From positions 5,306,001 to 5,370,000 of the forward strand of contig NZ_OY769915.1 in the NCBI RefSeq assembly GCF_963669205.1: a stretch of 64,000 bases of DNA, written 5' to 3'. Below are positions 9,225-18,372 of this stretch, piece after piece (the first letter of the stretch is position 1; each line of letters starts with the position of its first letter). Position numbers and translations under genes: made by a program. This DNA is from an uncultured Roseibium sp. (lineage in GTDB: Bacteria; Pseudomonadota; Alphaproteobacteria; Rhizobiales; Stappiaceae). The notes beneath the pieces were generated by a model. That model was given only the letters and a program-made list of their open reading frames with translations. It searched no databases and was not told where the DNA came from.

Positions 9225-10073
9225 ATGTTTCCGACACCGATCGAACGCACACCGCGCTCCTGGCAGGTCACCTATCAGGCGTTCCTGCCGCTGGCGCTGA
9301 TCCTCTGGCTGCTGCCGCTCATTGCCGTCGCCATTTTCTCCGTCAAGCCGGACACCGATTTCGCCAACGCGAACTACTGGGGCTGGCCCTCCGAGTTCAA
9401 GGGCTTCACCAACTACTGGCTGGTGTTCACCGCATCCGACATGCCGCAATATCTCCTGAACTCCTTCAAGATCACGATCCCGACGGTGATTGGCGCCGTG
9501 GCGCTGTCCTGCATGACCGGATTCGCACTCGGCATCTACAAGTTCAAGGCGAATATCTGGATCTTCTTCATGTTCGTCGCCGGCAACTTCGTGCCGTTCC
9601 AGATCCTCATGGTGCCGGTCCGCGACCTGACGCTGCAGCTGGGTCTATACAACACGATCACCGGCCTCGTCCTGTTCCACGTCGCGTTCCAGACCGGGTT
9701 CTGCACCCTGTTCATGCGCAATTTCATCCGCGCGCTCCCCTTCGAACTCATCGAGGCGGCTCGGGTAGAAGGCATCTCGGAATGGCGGATCTTCTGGTTC
9801 GTGGTCCTGCCGCTGATGAAACCGGCGATCGCCGCCCTCGCGGTGCTGATGTTCACCTTCATCTGGAACGACTATTTCTGGGCGATCGTGCTGACGCAGG
9901 GTGTCGAAAGCCAGCCGGTAACCGCGGGGATCACGTCCTTCAACGCGCAGTACCGTGCCGCCTATCATCTGATGAGTGCCGGCTCCATCGTTGCCGCGTT
10001 GCCGCCGGTCGCAATGTTCTTTTTGATGCAACGGCACTTCATCGCCGGTCTGACACTCGGGGCTGTGAAATGA
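9225..10073 (+). CDS. carbohydrate ABC transporter permease, MalG/UgpE type
   Basis: 282-aa CUT1 permease. The N-terminal helix (YQAFLPLALILWLLPLIAVAIFSVKPDTDF) is followed by a periplasmic loop with the SEFKGFTNYWLVF motif found in this family, and by the EAA loop ELIEAARVEGISEWRIFWFVVLPL. It ends in ...RHFIAGLTLGAVK, the usual terminus of MalG-type permeases. It lies one base after the first permease, and its stop overlaps an ATG of the alpha-galactosidase frame (10070), so the glycosidase is cotranscribed with the importer. Confidence 0.92.
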   Translation: MFPTPIERTPRSWQVTYQAFLPLALILWLLPLIAVAIFSVKPDTDFANANYWGWPSEFKGFTNYWLVFTASDMPQYLLNSFKITIPTVIGAVALSCMTGFALGIYKFKANIWIFFMFVAGNFVPFQILMVPVRDLTLQLGLYNTITGLVLFHVAFQTGFCTLFMRNFIRALPFELIEAARVEGISEWRIFWFVVLPLMKPAIAALAVLMFTFIWNDYFWAIVLTQGVESQPVTAGITSFNAQYRAAYHLMSAGSIVAALPPVAMFFLMQRHFIAGLTLGAVK

Positions 10074-10126
10074 TCGGCCTTCGAAAGGCCGGTCCGGACA
10101 CAAGAGAGAGTGCAGGAGTCTTGGGA

Positions 10127-12205
10127 ATGCAGGCGAAGACCTGGCACCTTGGCGATCGTCATCAGAGCCTGGTTCTCGCCAGCTTCGGAAACGGCCTGCC
10201 CGAGGTCGTTTACTGGGGCCCCCCTCTCCCCGAACACGAAGACCCGTCGTCGCTGGCAGCAGCATCGGCAACCGATGTAACCGGCGGCATGGTTGACCGG
10301 AACGCTCCGATCAGCCTCTGCCCGGAAGCCTCGCAAACCTTTCCCGGGCAGGTCGGCCTGACCGGGCGTGACGCGGAAGGCCGGGCACTGCTGCCGAAAT
10401 TCCGCTTCGAGAGCGAAACTGTGTCGGAACACGGTCTGATCCTGGTCTATACCGACAACGACCTTGATCTCGGTCTCGTCCTCGATCTGTCTCTGACACC
10501 CGGAACATCGCTGTTCCGGATGCAGACACGCCTGGAAAGTGCACGCGAGATCACTGTCGACTGGCTGGCGGCGCCCGTCTTCCAGGTCCCGGCCCATATC
10601 GGCGACATGATCGAGTTTTCAGGCCGCTGGTGCGCAGAGTTTCAGACCCGAAGACTGCCTTTTGCCTCGGGTGCCCGGACGCGCGACAACAGGACCGGCA
10701 GATCGGACCACGCCCATTTTCCAGGGCTGATTGCCTGTTCCGGCCGGACCTGCAACACCTCCGGCGAGGCCTATGCATTCCACTATGGCTGGTCGGGCGG
10801 ACACCGGATGGTCGCCGAGCAACTCGCCGACGGCAGACGTCAGGTCCAGTTCGGGCACGCCACGGCAAGCATGAAAAGAGATCGCTGCTTCAGCACGGCG
10901 CCGCTCTATGCCACCTATTCCGGCGCGGGTTTCAACGGCGCGGCAGTCCGCTTCCAGAGGCACCTGCGCGACCACATCGTGGTCGGTGCGAAACAGCCCC
11001 GTCCCGTGCACTACAACTGCTGGGAAGCGGTTTATTTCGATCACGACCTGGAAGAACTGAAGGCGATCGCAACCAGGGCGGCGGGCCTGGGGGCCGAGCG
11101 TTTTGTCCTTGATGACGGCTGGTTCGGACTGAGGGACGACGACACGTCTTCTCTCGGCGACTGGGGTATCGACAAACGGAAATACCCGGACGGACTGACC
11201 CCGTTGATCGACCATGTCAAGGCGCTCGGCCTCGAATTCGGGATCTGGTTCGAGCCTGAAATGATCAACGAGGACAGCGATCTTTTCAGGAGCCGTCCCG
11301 ACTGGGTCCTCGGTCCGCTGGACCAGGTAAGGGGACGCCAGCAGCTTGTTCTGGACATGGCACGCGAAGACGTGCGTGCCTATCTCTACGATTGCATTTC
11401 GGCTATCCTTGCCCAGAACGACATCGGCTATATCAAGTGGGATCACAACCGGGTGCTTCCCGTTGTCGACGCAGCCCAGACCGAGGGCGTCTATGCACTG
11501 ATCGACAGGCTGCGCGCCGACTTTCCCCACGTCGAAATCGAGAGCTGCGCATCCGGCGGCGGCAGGATCGACTTCGGCATCCTCGAACGCACCCAGAGAG
11601 TGTGGCTTTCGGACAGCAACGACGCCCTTGAGCGCCAGCGCATTCAGCACGAGGCTGCACTGTTCCTGCCGGCGTCTGTCACCGGTTCCCATGTCGGGCC
11701 GCGTATCAGTCACACCTCCGGGCGCACACTCGGCATGGCGCTGCGTGCCTGGACTGCGGCGCAAAGAAATCTGGGTTTCGAAATGGATCCGCGCGAATTG
11801 TCCGACGGCGAGATCGCGACCCTGAAGGAGGTCACCGGCTGGTGGAAGGCGAACCGGGACTGGATGATGCGGGCCGACATATTGCGGCTTGACGCATCCG
11901 ACCCTGCGGTTATCGCAGAACAGCAACTGGCCGAAGATGGCTCAAGATTTGTGGTGTTCGCGGCGCTCTTGCGCGCCTCGGACCCGATCCTGCCGCAACC
12001 GCTGCGCCTGACGGGTCTCGATGCGAATGCGCGCTACAGGATCAGCCTGATCAATCGCGAAGACGCACCCGGGTTGTCCCGCGGCGCACCACTCCTGAAG
12101 GAAAAGGAGCTGGAGGTGAGCGGGCAGTACCTGATGTCACACGGTCTCATCCTGCCCTGGCGGTTCCCGGAAACGATCTGGGTGATTGAAGGCCACAGGC
12201 AGTAA
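10127..12205 (+). CDS. alpha-galactosidase, glycoside hydrolase family 36
   Basis: Hydrolyses terminal alpha-1,6-galactose from oligosaccharides such as melibiose or raffinose. About 692 aa, normal for GH36. The N-terminal beta-supersandwich leads into the barrel: RFVLDDGWFG, then FGIWFEPEMINEDSDL, then the nucleophile motif YIKWDHNR with Asp439, ESCASGGGRIDFG, and the acid/base region SDSNDA (495-500). No signal peptide is seen, so the enzyme acts on imported sugar in the cytoplasm. I prefer the ATG at 10127 (AGGAG eight bases upstream). The ATG at 10070, overlapping the permease stop, would add 19 residues and is the alternative. The product galactose would feed the dehydrogenase and lactonase genes downstream. 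Confidence 0.93.
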   Translation: MQAKTWHLGDRHQSLVLASFGNGLPEVVYWGPPLPEHEDPSSLAAASATDVTGGMVDRNAPISLCPEASQTFPGQVGLTGRDAEGRALLPKFRFESETVSEHGLILVYTDNDLDLGLVLDLSLTPGTSLFRMQTRLESAREITVDWLAAPVFQVPAHIGDMIEFSGRWCAEFQTRRLPFASGARTRDNRTGRSDHAHFPGLIACSGRTCNTSGEAYAFHYGWSGGHRMVAEQLADGRRQVQFGHATASMKRDRCFSTAPLYATYSGAGFNGAAVRFQRHLRDHIVVGAKQPRPVHYNCWEAVYFDHDLEELKAIATRAAGLGAERFVLDDGWFGLRDDDTSSLGDWGIDKRKYPDGLTPLIDHVKALGLEFGIWFEPEMINEDSDLFRSRPDWVLGPLDQVRGRQQLVLDMAREDVRAYLYDCISAILAQNDIGYIKWDHNRVLPVVDAAQTEGVYALIDRLRADFPHVEIESCASGGGRIDFGILERTQRVWLSDSNDALERQRIQHEAALFLPASVTGSHVGPRISHTSGRTLGMALRAWTAAQRNLGFEMDPRELSDGEIATLKEVTGWWKANRDWMMRADILRLDASDPAVIAEQQLAEDGSRFVVFAALLRASDPILPQPLRLTGLDANARYRISLINREDAPGLSRGAPLLKEKELEVSGQYLMSHGLILPWRFPETIWVIEGHRQ

Positions 12206-12268
12206 TACGGAATGACGTCGCCCGGCCCTGGACCAGGGCCGTCGCGGCACGAAAAGAGGAAGCGTCTG

Positions 12269-13033
12269 ATGCACGCAAACTATCCGGACCTCAAGGGAAG
12301 GTCGGTCTTCATCACTGGTGGCGGCTCTGGGATCGGTGCCGCCCTGACCAGCGGATTTCTGGCGCAGGGTGCCCGCGTTGCCTTTGTTCAGCGCTCGGAT
12401 GCAAGCGAATTCTGCGACGAGATGGAACGCCGGCACGCCAACCGTCCCTTCTATCAGCCGTGCGACATATCCAACATCGCCGAGCTGAAGGGCACCATGG
12501 ACAAGGCTGCCGAGGTGCACGGACCGATCACGGTCCTGGTCAACAACGCGGCCAATGACAAGCGCCACGCCACCGAGGACGTGGACGAGGATTTCTGGGA
12601 CTGGTCCCAGGCGATCAATCTCAAGGCGTATTTCTTTGCCTGCCAGCATGTCATTTCGGGCATGCGGTCGGCCGGTGGCGGCTCGATCGTGAACTTCACG
12701 TCGATTTCCTACATGATGGGCAATGCCGGCTATGCGGCCTATACGACGGCCAATTCCGGCATCAACGGCATGACACGCAGCCTCGCCAGGGAATTCGGCC
12801 CGGACAATATCCGCGTCAATGCAATCGCACCCGGCTGGGTGCTGACGCAAAGACAGAAAGATCTCTGGGTAACGCCCGAAGCACTTGCCGCCCACATCGA
12901 CCGGCAGTGCCTCAAATTCGAGCTGTCGCCGGAAGATATGGTTGACCCGGTGCTATTCCTTGCGGCAAAGACCAGCCGTGGAATGACCGGACAATCGCTC
13001 GTGGTTGACGGCGGAGTAGTGGTGACGGGATGA
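12269..13033 (+). CDS. SDR family oxidoreductase, putative galactose/aldose 1-dehydrogenase; catalytic Lys replaced by Asn
   Basis: 254-aa short-chain dehydrogenase. The Rossmann motif TGGGSGIG (16-23), NNAA (92-95), catalytic Ser145 (FTSIS) and Tyr158 are present. At the YxxxK position the sequence is YTTAN: residue 162 is Asn (codon AAT, 12752-12754) where the family has Lys. The rest of the fold is intact (NIRVNAIAPGWVLTQRQ, GQSLVVDGG). That C-terminal pattern resembles sugar dehydrogenases oxidising aldoses to lactones, which fits a galactose dehydrogenase next to a lactonase, DgoK and DgoA. The start at 12269 has GAGGA eight bases upstream. The stop overlaps the dgoK ATG. Loss of the Lys could impair or alter catalysis; function is therefore uncertain. 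Confidence 0.85.
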   Translation: MHANYPDLKGRSVFITGGGSGIGAALTSGFLAQGARVAFVQRSDASEFCDEMERRHANRPFYQPCDISNIAELKGTMDKAAEVHGPITVLVNNAANDKRHATEDVDEDFWDWSQAINLKAYFFACQHVISGMRSAGGGSIVNFTSISYMMGNAGYAAYTTANSGINGMTRSLAREFGPDNIRVNAIAPGWVLTQRQKDLWVTPEALAAHIDRQCLKFELSPEDMVDPVLFLAAKTSRGMTGQSLVVDGGVVVTG

Positions 13034-13947
13034 GCCTTCAGGCAAAAGCGGACTGGATCGCGGTGGATTGGGGCACAACCAATCTGCGCGTCTGGGCGCT
13101 TGATTCTCGCGATGAAATTCTGGCCCACCGCACGTCCGGCAAGGGCATGAGCAGCCTTGCGCGTGACGAGTTCGAACCGACGCTGCTGACGCTCATCGAT
13201 GATATTCTCGTCCCGGGCGTCAAGACGCCGGTGGTTGTCTGCGGCATGGCGGGCTCACGCCAGGGCTGGGCGGAAGCGCCTTACAAGTCCACGCCCTGCA
13301 CGCCTCCGGAGCTCAAGGACGCGACCATCGTGGAAACGGCCGATCGCCGCCTTGACGTCCATATCCTTCCCGGCATCAAGCAGACCGGCCCCGCCGATGT
13401 CATGAGGGGAGAAGAAACACAGATTGCCGGCTTCCTCGCGGCAAACCCCGGTCACTCGGGAACGCTCTGTCTGCCTGGCACGCACACCAAGTGGGTTGCC
13501 ATGAGAAACGGCGTCGTCGCGCATTTCAGAACCTGCATGAGCGGCGAACTCTTTGCGCTCCTGACACGGCAATCGGTCTTGCGCCACAGTGTCGATTCCT
13601 CCGAACTGGACGAGACCGCGTTCGAAAACGCCGTTCATGAGGTCACGCAGCGCCCGCAGGCCCTTGCTGCAAGCCTGTTCGGCATTCGTGCATCGGGTCT
13701 CGTCTCGGGCATGCCTGCCGATACTGCAAGAGGCCGACTCTCCGGTCTGCTGATCGGCGCGGAAATCGCAGCCGTCAGGGATGACTTCGACCTGGCCTCC
13801 GTGTCTCTTCTGGGCAGCGATCACATCGCAAAGGCCTATCACGCCGCCCTGGGCAAACTCGGGCATACCGCATCGATGCTGGACGCGGCATCTACGACCC
13901 TGAACGGTCTTGCGCTGGCACATTCAACATATTCGAAGGTTTCCTGA
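13030..13947 (+). CDS. dgoK: 2-dehydro-3-deoxygalactonokinase
   Basis: Phosphorylates 2-keto-3-deoxygalactonate (KDGal) to KDPGal in the De Ley-Doudoroff pathway. The 305-aa length fits the DgoK family. The N-terminal ATPase-fold motif IAVDWGTTNLRVWAL and the family segments VVCGMAGSRQGWAEAPY, LPGIKQ, DVMRGEETQIAGF and CLPGTHTKWV are all present. It overlaps the SDR stop (ATGA) upstream and the aldolase start downstream (TGATG), so three consecutive pathway genes are translationally coupled. Confidence 0.95.
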   Translation: MSLQAKADWIAVDWGTTNLRVWALDSRDEILAHRTSGKGMSSLARDEFEPTLLTLIDDILVPGVKTPVVVCGMAGSRQGWAEAPYKSTPCTPPELKDATIVETADRRLDVHILPGIKQTGPADVMRGEETQIAGFLAANPGHSGTLCLPGTHTKWVAMRNGVVAHFRTCMSGELFALLTRQSVLRHSVDSSELDETAFENAVHEVTQRPQALAASLFGIRASGLVSGMPADTARGRLSGLLIGAEIAAVRDDFDLASVSLLGSDHIAKAYHAALGKLGHTASMLDAASTTLNGLALAHSTYSKVS

Positions 13948-14561
13948 TGAGCCGAAATCTGATTGCCATTTTGAGGGGCGTGACCCCGCAGGAGGCTTTG
14001 CCCGTCACCGAGTGCATCCTGGATGCGGGCATCACCCGGATCGAGGTGCCGCTGAACTCGCCCGAACCACTGAAGAGCATCGAGGCCATGGCAAAGACCT
14101 TTGCCGGCCGCGCCGAAATCGGGGCCGGCACCGTTCTCTCCGCGGATCAGGTGCTTCAGGTTAGGGCGGCCGGGGGAACCCTCATCGTGTCGCCGGACTG
14201 CAATCCGGACGTCATCCTGGCAACAAAGGCGGAAGACATGTTGTCCTTCCCCGGCGTCATGACGCCGAGCGAGTGCTTCACGGCACTCCGCAACGGTGCG
14301 GACGGACTGAAGTTTTTCCCTGCCTCTCTGATCGGGCCGGACGGCTTGAAAGCCGTGCTTGCGGTTCTTCCGAAGGGAACTCCAACCTACGCGGTCGGCG
14401 GCGCCGGTCCCGATAATTTCAGCGCCTGGCTTGCAGCCGGCGCGACCGGCTTCGGGATCGGAACCGCTCTCTTCAAGCCGGGTCTGACCGTCGCGGACAT
14501 CAAGGACCGGGCCGAGCGGATCATCAAGGCCTATGACACCGCCACGTCGGCAACTGGATAA
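13947..14561 (+). CDS. dgoA: 2-dehydro-3-deoxy-6-phosphogalactonate aldolase
   Basis: Class I aldolase splitting KDPGal into pyruvate and glyceraldehyde 3-phosphate. 204 aa, the usual size. The KDPG/KDPGal fold is clear: LIAILRGVTPQEALPV, RIEVPLNSPEPLKSI with the catalytic Glu, GAGTVLSADQV, IVSPDCN, FPGVMTPSE, and the Schiff-base Lys122 in GLKFFPA. The VPLNSP and VSPDCN motifs are typical of the galactonate branch (DgoA) rather than Eda. Coupled to dgoK. Confidence 0.95.
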   Translation: MSRNLIAILRGVTPQEALPVTECILDAGITRIEVPLNSPEPLKSIEAMAKTFAGRAEIGAGTVLSADQVLQVRAAGGTLIVSPDCNPDVILATKAEDMLSFPGVMTPSECFTALRNGADGLKFFPASLIGPDGLKAVLAVLPKGTPTYAVGGAGPDNFSAWLAAGATGFGIGTALFKPGLTVADIKDRAERIIKAYDTATSATG

Positions 14562-14567
14562 ACTGGC

Positions 14568-15407
14568 ATGAGCAACGTGTTTGACGAGCGCCGCTGCGTG
14601 CTCGGTGAAGGGCCGCTCTGGCACCCCGAACGGCAGCAGCTGTTCTGGTTCGACATCCTGAGCAAGCAGCTGATGACCCGCGAGAACGGCAAGGCCGGCA
14701 GCTGGGAATTCGACGAACATGTCTCCGCGGCGGGTTGGGTCAGCAAGTCGGAGCTGATCATCGCAAGCGAGACCAGGCTGTTCCTGTTCAATCTCGACAC
14801 CGGGTCAGAAACGAAACTCTGCGACCTGGAAGCGGACGACCCTGTCACGCGCTCGAATGACGGGCGCGCCGACCCGAAGGGCGGCTTCTGGATCGGCACG
14901 ATGGGCTTCAACGCCGAACAGGGCAAAGGGTCGATCTACCGCTACTACAGGGGAGAGCTGCGCCGGCTCTACAGCGGCATTACCATCTCCAATGCGATCT
15001 GTTTCTCTCCGGACGGCAAGACCGCCTATTTTGCCGACACGGCAACCCGGTCCATTCAGCAGGTCACCCTGGATGCCGACGGCTGGCCGGGCGGCACGCC
15101 GACGCTCTTTACGGATCTGTCGCAGGAAGGCCTCAATCCCGACGGGGCCGTCATCGACGCGGACGGCCATCTTTGGAACGCACAATGGGGCGCGAACCGG
15201 GTTGCCAGATACGCGCCCAACGGCAGTTTCGTGGAGGAAATCGGCTTCACTGCGCACCAGGTGTCCTGCCCGGCTTTCGGTGGCGCGGATCTCGGCACGC
15301 TCTTCGCCACCACGGCAGCCGAGGGGCTGGTCGGAGCATTCGAGGGCCAGACCTATTTCGCGCAGACGTCCGCTGTCGGTCAGCCGGAACACCGCGTCAT
15401 TCTTTGA
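14568..15407 (+). CDS. SMP-30/gluconolactonase family protein, putative galactonolactonase
   Basis: 279-aa six-bladed beta-propeller lactonase of the SMP-30/regucalcin family. The first metal ligand, Glu14 in LGEGPLW, is present, as are the asparagine in ISNAICFSPD and the aspartate in LNPDGAVIDADGHLWNAQWG, the expected metal-site residues. It starts seven bases after dgoA. In this context it should hydrolyse the galactono-lactone made by the SDR to galactonate. The family also includes gluconolactonases and arabinolactonases, so the assignment rests on context. Confidence 0.88.
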   Translation: MSNVFDERRCVLGEGPLWHPERQQLFWFDILSKQLMTRENGKAGSWEFDEHVSAAGWVSKSELIIASETRLFLFNLDTGSETKLCDLEADDPVTRSNDGRADPKGGFWIGTMGFNAEQGKGSIYRYYRGELRRLYSGITISNAICFSPDGKTAYFADTATRSIQQVTLDADGWPGGTPTLFTDLSQEGLNPDGAVIDADGHLWNAQWGANRVARYAPNGSFVEEIGFTAHQVSCPAFGGADLGTLFATTAAEGLVGAFEGQTYFAQTSAVGQPEHRVIL

Positions 15408-15488
15408 ATACAATTGGATGTCAACCAACCGGACAAATGTTCCTGCAGTCCGGGCCATTGGCCGCGTATTGTTCAAAAGGGCTCTAAC

Positions 15489-17390
15489 ATGAAGCGTACG
15501 CTTGGAACCTGCTATTACCCGGAACACTGGCCGGAGGAAATGTGGGAAGCCGATGCCCGGCGCATGGTGGACGCGGGCCTCACCTGGGTTCGTATTGGCG
15601 AATTCGCATGGTCCAGGCTGGAACCCGCCCCCGGCGACCTGAGGTTCGAGTGGCTTGACCGGGCGCTCGATGTGCTCGGGAAGGCAGGTCTGAAGGTTGT
15701 CCTGGGCACGCCCACGGCGACACCCCCGCGATGGGTCGTCTCAAAACATCCCGGCATGGTCGCACTGGACGCGGACGGCAAGGAACGCGGCTTCGGATCC
15801 CGGCGTCACTACTGCTTCTCTCACGCCGGTTACCGCGAGGAGTGCGACCGCATCGTAAGGCTTTTTGCCGAACGCTATGGCAGGAACAGCCATGTTGGCG
15901 CCTGGCAGACCGACAATGAATACGGCTGTCACGACACCACGCTATCCTATTCTGCCGCCGCGCTCGCTGCCTTCAGAACCTGGCTCGAAAACCGGTATGG
16001 AACCATCGAGGCTCTCAACCGAGCCTGGGGCAACGTCTTCTGGTCGATGGACTACGGCGCATTCGATGAGATTGGACTGCCCAACCTGACGGTCACCGAG
16101 CCGAACCCGTCGCACACGCTCGCATTCCGGCGGTTTTCCTCCGATCAGGTGGCAAGCTTCAACAAGCGCCAGGTCGAGATTATCCGGGCGCATTCGGACG
16201 CACCGGTCAGCCACAATTTCATGGGCCGGATCACCGAATTCGACCACTTCAAGGTGGGTGACGACCTCGACATCGCAACCTGGGACAGTTACCCGCTCGG
16301 TTTTCTGGAAGACCGGGTCGGCGCGGATGCCGCACATCAGCGCGCCTATGCGCGCCAGGGCGATCCCGACTTTCAGGCCTTTCACCACGATCTCTACCGA
16401 TCCGTCGGCAAGGGCCGCTGGTGGGTCATGGAACAGCAGCCGGGCCCGGTCAACTGGGCGCCGTACAATCCCGCTCCCCTGCCCGGCATGATGCGCCTCT
16501 GGGCCTGGGAAGCTTATGCCCATGGTGCGGAAGCGGTCTGCTATTTCCGCTGGCGGCAGGCGCCGTTTGCGCAGGAGCAGATGCATGCCGGCATGCTCCG
16601 CCCCGACAATGCCGATGCACCGGCGCTTCTCGAGGCACGTCAGGTGGCCAACGAACTGCGCAACGCAGGCGATGTTGCCGTTCTTAAAAGCCCGGTCGCT
16701 CTCATCTTCGACTATGACGCGGACTTCGCCTGGGCGACCCAGCCGCACGGCGCCGGGCTGAACTATTTCCAGGTCGTCTTCGACGCTTACAAGGCGCTTC
16801 GCAAACTTGGCCTCTCGGTCGATATCCTGCGGGCGCAGACACGTGATTTTTCAGGCTACGGCATCGTGGCCGCCCCCGGCATGATCTACATGCCGCAGGA
16901 CCTGAAACGCGCACTTGCCGAAACAGACGCGGAGATCGTGCTCGGACCGCGCTCCGCCGCGCGCAATGCCGACATGGTGATCCCGGTCCCGCTGCCGCCG
17001 GACATGCCGGATCTCGACGTGACCGTCTCCCGCGTTGAAAGCACGCGCCCCGACATGCCGATGCCACTCAGGGGCGGCGGCCATTTCATCGGTTACCGCG
17101 AAGAGCTGGAAGGATCCGCAGATGCCGTTTTCGAACTGGAAGACGGCCAGGCCGCCATCATGCGCTCTGACAACCTGACCTATGTCGGCGGCTGGTGCGA
17201 TGACACGGCATGGACACGCCTCTTCAAGGATCTGTGCGGGAAGGCCCGCATCCCGACGATGGATCTCGCCGGTGGCGTGCGCTGCCGCGACGCCGGTGAT
17301 GTCAGGATCTGGACGAACTACGGCGCTGAACCGGCGGACACGCCGGCCGGGCGGATCGAAGCTGCCGGGGTCCTGTTCGAACACCTGTGA
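15489..17390 (+). CDS. beta-galactosidase, glycoside hydrolase family 42
   Basis: 633-aa GH42 enzyme. It begins MKRTLGTCYYPEHWPEEMW, the usual family opening, and continues GLTWVRIGEFAWSRLEP and GTPTATPPRW. The acid/base is Glu144 in QTDNEYGCHD, and the nucleophile is Glu315 in WWVMEQQPGPVNW. The C-terminal trimerisation and beta domains follow, complete to residue 633. No signal peptide, so it is cytoplasmic. The ATG at 15489 has AAGGG seven bases upstream. Last gene of the galactoside operon, giving the cell hydrolases for both alpha- and beta-linked galactose. Confidence 0.94.
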   Translation: MKRTLGTCYYPEHWPEEMWEADARRMVDAGLTWVRIGEFAWSRLEPAPGDLRFEWLDRALDVLGKAGLKVVLGTPTATPPRWVVSKHPGMVALDADGKERGFGSRRHYCFSHAGYREECDRIVRLFAERYGRNSHVGAWQTDNEYGCHDTTLSYSAAALAAFRTWLENRYGTIEALNRAWGNVFWSMDYGAFDEIGLPNLTVTEPNPSHTLAFRRFSSDQVASFNKRQVEIIRAHSDAPVSHNFMGRITEFDHFKVGDDLDIATWDSYPLGFLEDRVGADAAHQRAYARQGDPDFQAFHHDLYRSVGKGRWWVMEQQPGPVNWAPYNPAPLPGMMRLWAWEAYAHGAEAVCYFRWRQAPFAQEQMHAGMLRPDNADAPALLEARQVANELRNAGDVAVLKSPVALIFDYDADFAWATQPHGAGLNYFQVVFDAYKALRKLGLSVDILRAQTRDFSGYGIVAAPGMIYMPQDLKRALAETDAEIVLGPRSAARNADMVIPVPLPPDMPDLDVTVSRVESTRPDMPMPLRGGGHFIGYREELEGSADAVFELEDGQAAIMRSDNLTYVGGWCDDTAWTRLFKDLCGKARIPTMDLAGGVRCRDAGDVRIWTNYGAEPADTPAGRIEAAGVLFEHL

Positions 17391-17700
17391 CGCGGCTTGG
17401 AGGCGTCATCTGCGCTGTAGATAGGGATCCTGATTTTTCCAAGAGATTGTCATCCCGGTTTGCCGCACGTGCGGCAGGACCGGGACCCAGTATTCCGAGC
17501 AGCAGGCAATCGGAAAAGACACATCGACAAACGTTTACTAGGTTCCGGCCTTCCGCTTCGCTCCAGCCGGAATGACAACATCACGCGAGAGAGCACGTCC
17601 GCTGTCGCCTCTTTGGGTGTCATTTGCGCAAATCAGTGAAAGCCTGGAACCCATTCGGTTGGAAATTGACGAGTGCTCGCCCGCGGCATTGGTCAGTGCC
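17391..17700. other. intergenic region with a repeat element
   Basis: About 310 bases between two convergent genes (GH42 and the DsbA-like gene). Most of it is the 131-bp repeat at 17448-17578, whose palindromic ends could act as a transcription terminator for both sides. I see no gene in it. Confidence 0.7.
17448..17578. repeat. 131-bp palindromic-ended repeat, copy A
   Basis: Starts TTGTCATCCCGGTTTGCCGC and ends CCTTCCG...CCAGCCGGAATGACAA, so the termini are inverted relatives (TTGTCATCCCGG / CCGGAATGACAA). An internal hairpin TGCCGCACGTGCGGCA lies near the left end. A second copy is at 33508-33640 with conserved ends and a diverged centre, the pattern expected of a small non-autonomous or structural repeat. 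Confidence 0.75.
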
Positions 17701-18372
17701 TCAGGCCGCCTCGCCGCTCGTGAGCTGCCGGATGATCGCCGTGTAGTTGTCGACGCCCTGTGCCCCGGACACCAGGTGACGGCGCTCGAAGATGACGGCG
17801 GGCACGCCGTGAATGCCGTTCTGCGTCCAGAAGGTTTCCTCCTGGCGCACCTGGTCCGCGTAGCGGCCGTCCTCCAGCACCTTCAGCGCCTCGGCGCAGT
17901 CAAGACCTACGGCTTCCGCGACATCGGCAAGGACCTCGTTCTCGTTCAGGTTTTTCCGCGCCTGAAAATACGCTTCGAACAGCGCCGTTTTCAGCGCATG
18001 CTCCTTGCCCTCACTGGCCGCCCAGTGAATGAGCTGATGCGCCTTGAACGTGTTCACCATGCGCATGTCGTCCGTGAAGCGGAAATCGAAGCCGAGACCC
18101 GACCCGATCTCTGTCAGGCGCTCGCGCGCTTCCCGGGACTGCTCCAGGCTGGTGCCGTATTTGCGCATGATGTGCTCACGCAGGTTCTCTCCCTCGTCCG
18201 GCATATCCGGATTGAGCTCGAACGGATGCCATTTGACGGCGGCGGAAACCCCTGTCTGCGCAATCGCCGCTTCCAGCTGCTTGAAGCCGACGATGCACCA
18301 GGGACAAACGACATCGGACACGATGTCGATCTGCAAAACGTTTTCCAAGTCGAGGTCAGCCATGTCAGCCAC
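17701..18372 (-). CDS. DsbA family oxidoreductase, FrnE-like
   Basis: 223-aa thioredoxin-fold protein with a large helical insertion. The active-site motif is CPWC (Cys23, Cys26) in IVSDVVCPWCIVGFKQLE, and the cis-Pro region reads GIHGVPAVIFERRHLVSGAQ. No signal peptide, so it is cytoplasmic like FrnE, which has been linked to oxidative-stress resistance. A GTG start at 18372 has GGAG nine bases upstream, and the frame overlaps the end of the antiporter gene by eight bases; an ATG at 18363 is the alternative. It is the last gene of the KefF-like / Kef / FrnE-like operon, suggesting a role in thiol or electrophile stress. Confidence 0.88.
   Translation of the reverse strand: MADMADLDLENVLQIDIVSDVVCPWCIVGFKQLEAAIAQTGVSAAVKWHPFELNPDMPDEGENLREHIMRKYGTSLEQSREARERLTEIGSGLGFDFRFTDDMRMVNTFKAHQLIHWAASEGKEHALKTALFEAYFQARKNLNENEVLADVAEAVGLDCAEALKVLEDGRYADQVRQEETFWTQNGIHGVPAVIFERRHLVSGAQGVDNYTAIIRQLTSGEAA

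Noticed and set aside
6932..9271. A 779-codon open frame on the minus strand opposite the galactoside binding protein and permease.
   Set aside because: Same reasoning: composition is that of an antisense frame, while the plus-strand genes have signal peptide, motifs and ribosome sites.
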